DNA from: JABIBT01 sp964481835
GTDB lineage: Archaea > Nanobdellota > Nanobdellia > SCGC-AAA011-G17 > PNOQ01
Reading direction: 5' to 3'
NCBI GenBank assembly: GCA_964481835.1
Contig: CAYZTT010000024.1
Span: 1 to 7,092, forward strand
Length of the DNA: 7,092 nt
Shown here: piece after piece, positions 1 to 5,255 of the stretch
Position numbering within the stretch: the first letter of the stretch is position 1
Layout: each line of letters starts with the position of its first letter
Notes under the pieces: model-generated
What the model was told of the DNA's origin: nothing
Databases searched by the model: none
What the model saw: only the letters and a program-made list of their open reading frames with translations
Translations under genes and position numbers: made by a program

Positions 1-176
1 TAATACTTATTTTTAGAAATTCATGTATAAAAGGTTTTGGTTATAGCCTCAGGAGAGCTATTAGAAAAAGTGTAATGCCCTTTTGATTTTATATGGGTTT
101 AATATTATATTAATCTTTCTATTGCTATGAAAAAACATCACGAGATCTTGGAATTGGGACATGGGGGGGGCGGTTG
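1..176. other. Non-coding left flank and element end
   Basis: No convincing gene is seen here. The stretch holds the att-like repeat (43-55), AT-rich sequence, and a run of eight Gs at 163-170 just beyond the stop codon of the FxLYD lipoprotein gene. A run of six As at 130-135 (read as T6 on the minus strand) lies about 45 bases past that stop codon and could serve as its terminator. Confidence 0.4.
43..55 (+). repeat. Distal att-like copy of tRNA-Thr 3' end
   Basis: The 13-mer ATAGCCTCAGGAG is identical to 5026-5038, which spans the base after the discriminator, the discriminator, the acceptor-stem strand and the first three T-stem bases. The next base differs, and no T-arm, anticodon arm or D-arm follows, so this is not a second tRNA gene. 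Five-base inverted arms (ATAGC at 43-47, GCTAT at 57-61) flank a 9-base centre, which resembles a tyrosine recombinase core site. Confidence 0.5.
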
Positions 177-578
177 CTAATAGTCCAAATACTCTACTGC
201 TATATCATAACTATCGGGATAGACTTCAAAATTAGGGAACATAACATCAAATTGAAATGTTACCCCTGGGTCTATATCAACGGCATTGTCCATTCCATTC
301 TCCAATAGAATTCCTTCAGCATCATAAAACCTAACCATAATCTGGGCATAATCAACCCTGCTTGCTCCCACATTTTTGGCAGTTCCAACCACATTTGTTT
401 CTTTCAAATATGTTCCAGTTTTTTTCATCTCATGAGTCAATATCTCAATAGAATTTTCATTACTTTCTTCTTCATTCCCATTTGCAGAATCACTCCCTGA
501 TTGATAATTTGTTTCAGTGCAAGCAGATATAGAGAGAGAGAAAATCAACAACATCAAAACTATTAATATTCTTTTCAT
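177..578 (-). CDS. FxLYD domain-containing lipoprotein
   Basis: This 133-aa protein begins with a lipoprotein signal: two basic residues, a hydrophobic core at about residues 4-16, and the lipobox SISAC with the lipidated Cys at residue 20. A Ser/Asn/Glu-rich linker (about 21-45) leads to a small beta-sandwich domain (about 46-133). That domain has the pattern of FxLYD proteins: a 'VVGTAKNVG' strand, then 'DYAQIMVRFYDAEG', then 'DIDPGVTFQFDVMFP', ending in a 'YDIAVEY' strand. The family is extracytoplasmic and of unknown specific function. The gene lies at the far end of the putative element, divergent from the membrane protein gene at 737. A TATTAAATAG box about 26 bases before the ATG and the absence of a ribosome-binding site suggest a leaderless mRNA. 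Domain assignment is by recognisable pattern, not by search. Confidence 0.8.
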   Translation of the reverse strand: MKRILIVLMLLIFSLSISACTETNYQSGSDSANGNEEESNENSIEILTHEMKKTGTYLKETNVVGTAKNVGASRVDYAQIMVRFYDAEGILLENGMDNAVDIDPGVTFQFDVMFPNFEVYPDSYDIAVEYLDY

Positions 579-600
579 ATGGGAATATATAGACTTTATA

Positions 601-610
601 CTATTTAATA
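601..610 (-). promoter_or_regulatory. TATA box for FxLYD lipoprotein gene
   Basis: TATTAAATAG on the minus strand is centred about 27 bases upstream of the ATG at 578, which places transcription initiation at or next to the start codon. Confidence 0.4.
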
Positions 611-707
611 TTTTCTAAAATTTTCTCCGAAGTCCTACATACTAAAAAAACAACATAACCCCAAGAATCGCTAACAATCGTGTAGAATACTCCTGCAATA
701 CAATAAC

Positions 708-715
708 TTTATATA
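708..715 (+). promoter_or_regulatory. TATA box for membrane protein gene
   Basis: TTTATATA is centred about 26 bases before the ATG at 737. No Shine-Dalgarno sequence lies between, so a leaderless transcript is expected. Confidence 0.55.
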
Positions 716-736
716 ATTCTTAAAATTATTTAGTGT

Positions 737-1141
737 ATGCAAAAAAAGAGCCGCCCTGAGAAGGTTTCCACTGCTTTAAATTTGCTTTGGATAATGGTAG
801 CTATTGGAGTTATAGTCAGTATTTTTTATTTTTCAGATTCGCTAGGGAGATTTAATGCTGCTGGAGGGAGTTTGGGAGGGTTAATTTTCACACTTTGGTT
901 TATTTACTTGGTTTTAGTTTTTCTTATTTGGAAAATAGGGCAAGGTAGGAATTGGGCAAGAATCACCTTTTTAGTTTTATTTATAATTGGAGTTCCAATG
1001 ACAATCTATGACTATTTAACCGCGGCATTAAATGCACTTGAAATAGTTTCAGGGATAGTGAGCATGATTTTGCAAACAGTTGCACTAGTTTTCTTATTTC
1101 AAAAACCTTCCTCTGATTGGTTTAATTCTGTTAAAAAATAG
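737..1141 (+). CDS. Four-helix integral membrane protein, function unknown
   Basis: This 134-aa protein is mostly membrane: hydrophobic segments lie at about residues 11-33, 46-67, 74-95 and 103-121. The N-terminus is positively charged (KKSRPEK). Loop features include a Gly-rich turn (AAGGSLGG, 42-49), the motif GRNWARI (70-76) at the start of helix 3, and a C-terminal SSDWF. The pattern of 'RP...LLW', 'GRNWAR' and a final '(S/A)xxWF' is one I associate with small uncharacterised membrane proteins that are widespread in bacteria, so this could be an acquired gene; that is inference. It is the only plus-strand gene inside the putative element and converges on the secreted protein gene at 1223. 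The start is fixed by the TATA box 26 bases upstream. Confidence 0.75.
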   Translation: MQKKSRPEKVSTALNLLWIMVAIGVIVSIFYFSDSLGRFNAAGGSLGGLIFTLWFIYLVLVFLIWKIGQGRNWARITFLVLFIIGVPMTIYDYLTAALNALEIVSGIVSMILQTVALVFLFQKPSSDWFNSVKK

Positions 1142-1222
1142 AAAATTTTCTCCGTGGAAGTACCCCCCTTGTATTCCCCCCTATTGATAACGTCGGAGCT
1201 AAAGAAAGAAAAAAGAAAGAAA
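1142..1222. terminator. Convergent intergenic terminator region
   Basis: These 81 bases separate two convergent genes. On the minus strand the stretch just past the secreted protein gene (about 1198-1222) is a pyrimidine tract with several T runs, the usual form of an archaeal terminator. Past the plus-strand stop there is AAAATTTTC, then two runs of six Cs at 1163-1168 and 1176-1181. CTCCG (1150-1154) and CGGAG (1194-1198) could pair around the C tracts. Confidence 0.4.
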
Positions 1223-1918
1223 TTAAAAGACTCTATTCCACAATACAAGTATCTTATGGCCCAGACTGTCTCTTTGCTTATAGATCTTTAAGTTGTCAAT
1301 TCTATTATCTACTGCACATCCTTCATTATCTGGAATAGCTGGAATGCGCATCTGGGTAATTAAATCCTTAATAGTTGCGGAACTTTGTGCTTCCGTGAGA
1401 ATGTCGATTTCCTGAACATCTCCATTTGGATAAGTCATCTTTAGCCGAAAATAGTCTCTATCGAACTTTCCCTCTATATGGTATGTTCCTTCTTCTGAAA
1501 ACAATGTTTCATTATAGAATTCGGACATTTCCATTCCACAGATTGGCCTCCCACTCTCATGTTGTGCTACAATAAAGTCAAATTCAATTTTGTCTCCGTA
1601 TTCAGCGTCTTCATATAAAAAGTTGTAGTTAGAAAAACCACATGTAGGTATATCAATATACTTCTCTCTAAATGTTTCAGTTTCACTATCTACCCCACAT
1701 TCAGCTTCCATTTCTGGCTCTTCATCTGTAAAACATCGAGAGTTCCTTTCATATGCAGTTGAACACTGGGAATTTATCCAAAATTTATCTTCTCCAGAGA
1801 AATCATCTTCAAAATACAAGATATATTCCTTTGATAATTCTGGTTCATTTGAGTGTACAAATTGAGAGAATCCAACTATTGCCATCAGAATTAAACTAAC
1901 TAAAATTAATTTCTTCAT
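1223..1918 (-). CDS. Secreted six-cysteine protein, possibly lectin-like
   Basis: This 231-aa protein has an N-terminal signal peptide (KK, then hydrophobic residues about 4-17, likely cleaved near VHS-NE at about 23). The mature part is acidic and contains six cysteines (52, 62, 74, 93, 127, 201), enough for three disulfides. The order 'LYFEDDFSGEDKFW' (34-47), beta-strand-like segments, a 'YFRLKMTYPNGDVQEIDI' stretch (156-172) and a closing 'DNRIDNLKIYK' (204-214) resembles secreted concanavalin/LamG-type beta-sandwich proteins. I see no catalytic motif, and this is a fold guess only. The gene lies 64 bases downstream of the protease gene on the same strand, with its own palindromic promoter/ribosome-binding region. 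The start is supported by GGGGGTGG seven bases before the ATG. Confidence 0.7.
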   Translation of the reverse strand: MKKLILVSLILMAIVGFSQFVHSNEPELSKEYILYFEDDFSGEDKFWINSQCSTAYERNSRCFTDEEPEMEAECGVDSETETFREKYIDIPTCGFSNYNFLYEDAEYGDKIEFDFIVAQHESGRPICGMEMSEFYNETLFSEEGTYHIEGKFDRDYFRLKMTYPNGDVQEIDILTEAQSSATIKDLITQMRIPAIPDNEGCAVDNRIDNLKIYKQRDSLGHKILVLWNRVF

Positions 1919-1928
1919 TTATTTTCCA

Positions 1929-1954
1929 CCCCCATGGAAGTTTTTATATGGGGG
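1929..1954 (-). promoter_or_regulatory. Palindrome over promoter and ribosome-binding site
   Basis: CCCCCAT (1929-1935) and ATGGGGG (1948-1954) form a perfect 7-base inverted repeat with a 12-base spacer. On the minus strand the spacer contains ATAAAAAC, a TATA-like box about 27 bases before the ATG at 1918. The arm nearest the gene forms part of the GGGGGTGG ribosome-binding sequence. The site could be a DNA operator around the TATA box. If transcription starts upstream, it could instead be an RNA hairpin that hides the ribosome-binding site. Confidence 0.45.
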
Positions 1955-1965
1955 TTCTTTAGAAT

Positions 1966-1983
1966 TATTTAAAACTAACGAAT
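1966..1983 (-). promoter_or_regulatory. Promoter-like element after protease stop codon
   Basis: On the minus strand ATTCGTTAGTTTT followed by AAATA starts at the protease stop codon. The same ATTCGTTAGTTTT sits at 3561-3573 at the stop codon of the LemA-like gene, again running into a TTTAAA box. The upstream part sits where a BRE/promoter-proximal element would lie. Confidence 0.35.
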
Positions 1984-3543
1984 TAATTAATACGACAAGC
2001 ACCAGGTTTATAGGATGCTATCTCGAAATTATTTGTTTCATTAATCCTATTTAAAGCAACGTCATAGATCATAAAGTAATTCCCCAGATTTGGATCGGTC
2101 CCATGTTTGAGTGTGGCTCCATCCTGCCCATAGTAATAATCTGGATTATTATCTTGGCCAGATATTAGCCTCCCTTCAATAAACAAATTTCTTCCTTCGA
2201 ATATAATTTTTTCCCCATCTTTCCAAGTAACCCCAGTTATGATCTCCCTACTTCCTTGTGGGGCAATTGGCAAGACCATCTCGGTATCCCAGGACTCTTC
2301 TGCAGTCAAGTAATCGGGGAGATTTTGAGTAACAAATTCCCCGCACGCAATATCTTCGCTTACGGGCGCGGTTGCTCGCTCAGAGTCCCAATCGATTTCA
2401 TTTGTCAATGAATCAATATCATAGTCTTTTTCCAATTTATCTGCCACATAGTTGATTGGCAATAAGAAATTAAAATCTCCACTACTATCTCCTGCAGTTA
2501 AAATTCCAATAACCTTTCCGTATCTATTAAAAATGGGCCCTCCACTACTCCCGGGCCTTGCAGAAACATCCGTTTGGATATATACTGCCCCGGAACTGGT
2601 TGTTTTTTTTGAACTAATTATCCCTTGAGAAATTGTTGGCTCTGGAAAATTGTCTGGACTAATATCTACTACGCCCGGATAGCTTATTATAAATGCCTTA
2701 TCTGCTATCCCTACTTCATCAGAGTTACTAAGTTTAACGCCCCCAAAATTGTTTGCATCCTCCATATGAAGAACAGCATAATCTTCTCCATTGGGCCAGG
2801 GTTCTCCTTTTTCTAGCAGAATTAATGGGTATTCTGCCCCATATCCATCTCTTGGACTGTAAGCAAGTGCATAATCTTCTTTCACTGCCGCAATCTCTCC
2901 GTAATCATATATGTGCGCAGCAAGTGTCATGATTATTCCATCCTTTACATTCTCTTTTGTCCAACTAGTAGAATCTCCAAACTCCCAGTTTTCTTTAGTA
3001 TAGTCTAACATTTTTGAAGCCTCATAGTCCAAGTCTATATCCACATAATTATAAAATTCATTCAGGGAGTCTTCATATTCTTGATCATAATAATCAGATT
3101 TGCCTATATCTCTCTTTTCATCTATGTACATCATCACCGAAGCCATATAATTTTGAACAGATNNNNNNNNNNTCTAACATATCTTCTGAGTCGCAGTCAA
3201 ATAAATGGGCATTTGTTATTACTTTGTCTCCTACGATAAATCCGCTACCTGAACTAATAGAGGGAACTATAACTTCTTTCATTTCAAAGGGTTCTGAACC
3301 CTCTTTAAATGCATACACAAAAATATAATCACTCCAGCCTGGATCCCAGTTACTCCCCAGGGTGTATTCCGGATAACTAATTATGAAGGGACAGGGTTTC
3401 AAAAGCAAAACAGACTCTTTACTTCCGTCATAAACTGCCTTTGCATCTTTTTCTCTTTCAATTTCTGGCAAACCCTCATTACATCCCGAAACTAAAAAAA
3501 TAGCTAAAACTAGTAGTAATATCATCTTTTTCATAAACTCCAT
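1983..3543 (-). CDS. HtrA-like trypsin-family serine protease lipoprotein, split by assembly gap
   Basis: The protein is at least about 515 residues. It starts with a lipoprotein signal (MKKM..., hydrophobic core, lipobox LVSGC with Cys21), so it is expected to be anchored outside the cell. The S1 protease triad is visible. His is in 'VITNAHLF' (H113, codon 3205-3207), Asp in 'EDYAVLHM' (codon 2781-2783), and Ser in 'ARPGSSGGPIF' (codon 2544-2546). HtrA-like 'NFLLPINYV' and 'GKVIGILT' follow the Ser. The His-Asp spacing is unusually long, about 120-130 residues plus the gap, with an acidic Tyr-rich insert. After the protease fold comes a roughly 150-residue region of unknown type, and no PDZ domain is evident. 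Ten Ns at 3163-3172 shift the frame. The upstream part (to 3173) and the downstream part (from 3161, reading SVQNYMASVMM) join if the true gap is a multiple of three. The start could be 3543 or the methionine at 3534. Confidence 0.85.
3163..3172. other. Assembly gap (10 Ns)
   Basis: Ten undetermined bases lie inside the protease gene. Two bases of an open codon precede the gap and one follows it in the continuing frame, so the real gap length should be divisible by three. Ten is not, so the N count is probably a placeholder. Confidence 0.95.
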
Positions 3544-3556
3544 TATGATTTAAGAT

Positions 3557-3573
3557 TTAAAAAACTAACGAAT
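3557..3573 (-). promoter_or_regulatory. Promoter-like element before protease gene
   Basis: On the minus strand ATTCGTTAG runs into TTTTTTAAAT directly after the stop codon of the LemA-like gene. The TTTAAA box would place initiation around 3534-3543, at the protease start, so the protease may have its own leaderless transcript. The 13-base core recurs at 1971-1983. Confidence 0.4.
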
Positions 3574-4325
3574 CAGTAGTCCATCTCTTCCAGATCTTGC
3601 CTTTTGGCTTTCCCAACTTCTTCTTTAAGTTTTTTAATTGTATTTTCACTCTCTTCAAGTCGATAATATAAGGTATGGATATTTACTTTCATTTTTTCCT
3701 TTTCACTAGATATCTTGTATAGCTTACTTTTCAAATACCTCATATTCTTTAATTTGTTTGTTCCTTCCTTTAAAGTACCTTTAAATCTCTTAACCAAATC
3801 CTCTGCTTCCATAATATTTCTTGGCCAATAGGATAATTCCTTAAGAACTTCGGATACTGCACGATTATATTTTTTCTTTGTTATTTTTATCCCTTTCTCA
3901 ATTTCGGATATTTTCTCTAGAATTTTCTTAAAACTAGATTTGGATGCGTATTCGGGATATTTATCCAGATAATCTTGCATGGCATTAATTTTTAATTCAT
4001 CTATATCTGAATCTTTTATATTTGGTTTAATGGTGACGCTTGTCTTTCCTTTACCCTTCTTGGATAGCCTCATCATTTCTTTCTCAAAATCAGTTTCTTT
4101 CACCATAAGATTATTTAGAGATCGGTATAACTCATTCCTTTCTTCTTCATCTGCAGAAATATCTTTCTTGTATTTCTGGACTGCAGCAAGATTATCTTTG
4201 AGTTTATGATTCATTCCATAAAGCCATTTAACTTTTTTCCTTAATCTATCATGTGCATGATCTAATGCTTCCTGGTACTCTTTCTTCATATGAATCGCAT
4301 CTTTTTTTCCAGTTATGTCTACCAT
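3573..4325 (-). CDS. Soluble helical protein with LemA-like segment
   Basis: This 250-aa, Lys/Glu-rich, almost entirely helical protein has no signal peptide or membrane segment, so it is predicted to be cytoplasmic. Residues about 118-175 follow the LemA signature. 'YPEY' (123-126) matches the 'YPdLk' position, and a helix with 'LEKISEIEKGI' matches 'LqeeLsstEdrI'. 'KKYNRAVSEV' (151-160) matches 'fYNdAVrdYN', and 'YWPRNIM' (166-172) matches 'sFPsNli'. LemA proteins normally have an N-terminal membrane helix, which is missing here. The segment about 192-245 looks like a further coiled coil. The gene begins one base after the DUF2683 stop codon, so the two are probably cotranscribed and coupled. 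GGGAGGAG lies about 13 bases before the ATG; Met13 is an alternative start. LemA kinship is inferred from pattern, and the role is unknown. Confidence 0.7.
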   Translation of the reverse strand: MVDITGKKDAIHMKKEYQEALDHAHDRLRKKVKWLYGMNHKLKDNLAAVQKYKKDISADEEERNELYRSLNNLMVKETDFEKEMMRLSKKGKGKTSVTIKPNIKDSDIDELKINAMQDYLDKYPEYASKSSFKKILEKISEIEKGIKITKKKYNRAVSEVLKELSYWPRNIMEAEDLVKRFKGTLKEGTNKLKNMRYLKSKLYKISSEKEKMKVNIHTLYYRLEESENTIKKLKEEVGKAKRQDLEEMDY

Positions 4326-4326
4326 T

Positions 4327-4494
4327 TTATTTGAAGTACTCCTCCCGTTTTAGGTTTTTTGGCTTAATTTCGGCTTTGAAATGTCTTATCATGTCTTTTA
4401 TTGCTTCTTGTTTTGTCTTTAAACTGTTTACTATTTTATAGACCTCTACAATCTTATCTTCTTCATTGTCCAAGTCTATTTGTATTTTTACCAT
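4327..4494 (-). CDS. DUF2683 family small protein
   Basis: This 55-aa protein reads MVKIQIDLDNEEDKIVEVYK, followed by 'IVNSLKTKQEAIKDMIRHF'. It matches the archaeal DUF2683 pattern: a short beta strand, an acidic 'EEDKIVEVYK' helix, then 'LKTKQEAI' and a second helix. The strand-helix-helix order is reminiscent of ribbon-helix-helix DNA-binding proteins, so a regulatory role for the element is possible but unproven. The start at 4494 is chosen over an in-frame ATG at 4557 because the family begins at MVK, AAGG lies about seven bases upstream, and a TTTATATA box lies about 37 bases upstream. It is the first gene of a pair with the LemA-like gene. Confidence 0.75.
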   Translation of the reverse strand: MVKIQIDLDNEEDKIVEVYKIVNSLKTKQEAIKDMIRHFKAEIKPKNLKREEYFK

Positions 4495-4527
4495 AGTAAT
4501 GCCTTGATATATGGTGATATATAATAG

Positions 4528-4535
4528 TATATAAA
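4528..4535 (-). promoter_or_regulatory. TATA box for DUF2683 / LemA-like operon
   Basis: TTTATATA on the minus strand predicts initiation near 4504-4506, a short leader of about 10 bases before the ATG at 4494. It sits just beyond the end of the integrase-fragment gene, so the operon can be expressed independently of it. Confidence 0.5.
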
Positions 4536-4546
4536 TGTTTTGTTTT

Positions 4547-4966
4547 TTAAAATTCAAGGTTTGAGACTTTTATTTCGAACAGGATCTCTTCTGCACTATA
4601 CCCATAAAGCTGGTGCACTCCAATTAAGAAGACCATATCATCAATACCTTCAATAAATCTATAGAGTTTCCTCAACATTATCTTAAACCCTTTCTTTGTT
4701 TCTTCAGCCAGATTTGTTTGGTTTATCTCGCCTATAACTCGCCTTATGTCTTCCTTAGAAGCCTTTTCAAAAGATTTATCTAACATCCTTGAGTATTTCA
4801 TTAAATCAGATAGATATCGCTCTATCTTGGCTGTACCTATGTTCTCACTCAATAAATAATTCTTAAAATTAAGAATAATCTCTTTGTTTTCTTTAGAAAT
4901 ATCTTCGGATTCTTTTATTCTATTAACTATTCTCTCAAAATTTCTCTTAAAATTGTGTATATCCAT
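4547..4966 (-). CDS. Tyrosine recombinase N-terminal core-binding domain, catalytic domain absent
   Basis: This 139-aa protein has, at residues about 23-107, the SAM-like core-binding domain of archaeal XerC/phage-type integrases. 'SKENKEIILNFKNYLLSENI' is followed by a helix with 'IERYLSDLMKYSRML', 'ASKEDIRRVIGEI' and 'KKGFKIMLRKLYRFIEG'. A full integrase would continue for 150-200 residues with the R...HxxR...Y catalytic domain. Here only about 30 unrelated residues follow (110-139), and the next genes do not carry those motifs. The start is 62 bases from the tRNA 3' end and the gene points away from the tRNA. It may be a remnant of the enzyme that inserted the element, or a retained DNA-binding domain that competes at the core sites. 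The ATG at 4966 has AGGGGT about 11 bases upstream. Confidence 0.7.
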   Translation of the reverse strand: MDIHNFKRNFERIVNRIKESEDISKENKEIILNFKNYLLSENIGTAKIERYLSDLMKYSRMLDKSFEKASKEDIRRVIGEINQTNLAEETKKGFKIMLRKLYRFIEGIDDMVFLIGVHQLYGYSAEEILFEIKVSNLEF

Positions 4967-4983
4967 ATTTGATCTTTACCCCT

Positions 4984-4999
4984 GTGGCTTATTAACCAC
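4984..4999 (-). promoter_or_regulatory. Short inverted repeat between tRNA and integrase gene
   Basis: On the minus strand GTGGTT, AATA and AGCCAC can form a 6-base-pair RNA hairpin; one pair is G-U and would be a mismatch on the other strand. It lies 29 bases after the tRNA 3' end and 18 bases before the integrase-fragment ATG. It could affect tRNA 3' processing, attenuate transcription, or be an operator. No T run follows it. Confidence 0.3.
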
Positions 5000-5025
5000 G
5001 ATGTTGGGGCATTGAACAAATTCCA

Positions 5026-5038
5026 ATAGCCTCAGGAG
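5026..5038 (+). repeat. tRNA-proximal att-like repeat
   Basis: This is the 3' terminus of the tRNA-Thr gene on the minus strand, identical over 13 bases to 43-55. It would be the junction that retains the functional tRNA after integration. Confidence 0.5.
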
Positions 5039-5099
5039 GGATTTGAACCCCCGACCTTCTGATTACGAATCAGATGCACTACCACTATGCTACTGAGGC
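5028..5099 (-). tRNA. tRNA-Thr (anticodon CGU)
   Basis: This 72-base gene folds as a cloverleaf. The acceptor stem is GCCTCAG/CTGAGGC, followed by a D-arm with GCA/TGC and the loop GG. The anticodon stem TCTGA/TCAGA encloses the loop TTCGTAA, giving anticodon CGT, which reads ACG. A 5-base variable region and a T-arm GGGGG/CCCTC (one G-U pair) with loop TTCAAAT complete it. The discriminator is U73, usual for archaeal threonine tRNAs, and CCA is not encoded. The 5' end overlaps the end of the zinc-ribbon gene by 10 bases, so the two are probably on one transcript. The 3' end is the proposed integration site of the element to its left. Confidence 0.95.
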
Positions 5100-5203
5100 T
5101 TCTTTTGGCATTTGGAACAAACGGGCTTTTTCTTCTCGAATGTCCCCTTTATTTTGCCTAGAAAGGTTTCCTCTATTTTTTCATTACATTTAGAGCATTT
5201 CAT
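5090..5203 (-). CDS. 37-aa zinc-ribbon protein overlapping tRNA-Thr
   Basis: The protein begins MKCSKCNEKIEETFLGKIKG and ends in KKKPVCSKCQKKPQ. Two CxxC pairs (Cys3/Cys6 and Cys29/Cys32) form a typical single zinc ribbon, a pattern I recognise among very small archaeal proteins with 'ETFLGKIKGT' between the knuckles. Its function is unknown. A TTTAAATA box at 5226-5233 lies about 27 bases before the ATG and there is no ribosome-binding site, so the mRNA is probably leaderless. The last codons (CCT CAG TAG) lie inside the first 10 bases of the tRNA-Thr gene on the same strand. RNase P cutting at the tRNA 5' end would remove the stop codon from the message. Confidence 0.75.
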   Translation of the reverse strand: MKCSKCNEKIEETFLGKIKGTFEKKKPVCSKCQKKPQ

Positions 5204-5224
5204 GAGATATTGCTCTTCAATAAA

Positions 5225-5234
5225 TTATTTAAAG
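5225..5234. promoter_or_regulatory. Shared bidirectional TATA box
   Basis: TTATTTAAAG contains a symmetric TTTAAA at 5228-5233. It is 25-26 bases from the tag ATG (5256, plus) and 27-28 bases from the zinc-ribbon ATG (5203, minus), the archaeal TATA-to-start distance in both directions. Neither gene has a Shine-Dalgarno site, so both are expected to be leaderless and to fire from this one box. Confidence 0.55.
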
Positions 5235-5255
5235 TTTGTTGTCGCCTTTTTTTAG

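Larger units (their letters stand above)
43..5038. mobile_element. Putative integrated element at tRNA-Thr(CGU)
   Basis: The 13 bases covering the 3' end of the tRNA-Thr gene (5026-5038) recur in the same orientation at 43-55, giving a unit of about 4,983 bases. The gene closest to the tRNA on the element side encodes an integrase-type core-binding domain. Tyrosine recombinases commonly integrate elements into tRNA 3' ends and leave the tRNA intact, and this arrangement fits. Cargo is a DUF2683 protein, a LemA-like helical protein, an HtrA-like protease lipoprotein, a secreted Cys-rich protein, a four-helix membrane protein and an FxLYD lipoprotein. No replication, partition or capsid gene is seen and the integrase lacks its catalytic domain, so the element is probably immobile by itself. 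The short repeat is the main weakness of the call. Confidence 0.55.

Noticed and set aside
127..180. A 17-codon plus-strand reading frame (MKKHHEILELGHGGGGC) with an AT-rich box upstream
   Set aside because: It is very short, the Gly run comes from a homopolymer, it overlaps the end of the FxLYD gene, and nothing independent supports translation.
617..1154. Direct repeat AAAATTTTCTCCG at 617-629 and 1142-1154 flanking the membrane protein gene
   Set aside because: Thirteen-base repeats with this much A/T are expected by chance in a 7 kb AT-rich window, and no other sign of a nested element is present.
2625..2816. Plus-strand open frame inside the protease gene
   Set aside because: It is antisense to a region with clear protease motifs and has no promoter, ribosome-binding site or recognisable protein features.
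3118..3172. Apparent frameshift or pseudogene in the protease
   Set aside because: The break coincides exactly with a run of Ns, and the reading frames on both sides are open up to the gap.
4547..5038. SSV-type integrase partition, with the gene split by integration at the tRNA
   Set aside because: In that arrangement the N-terminal fragment reads into the att site. Here its 5' end faces the tRNA and the fragment ends inside the element, and no C-terminal fragment is seen near 43-55.
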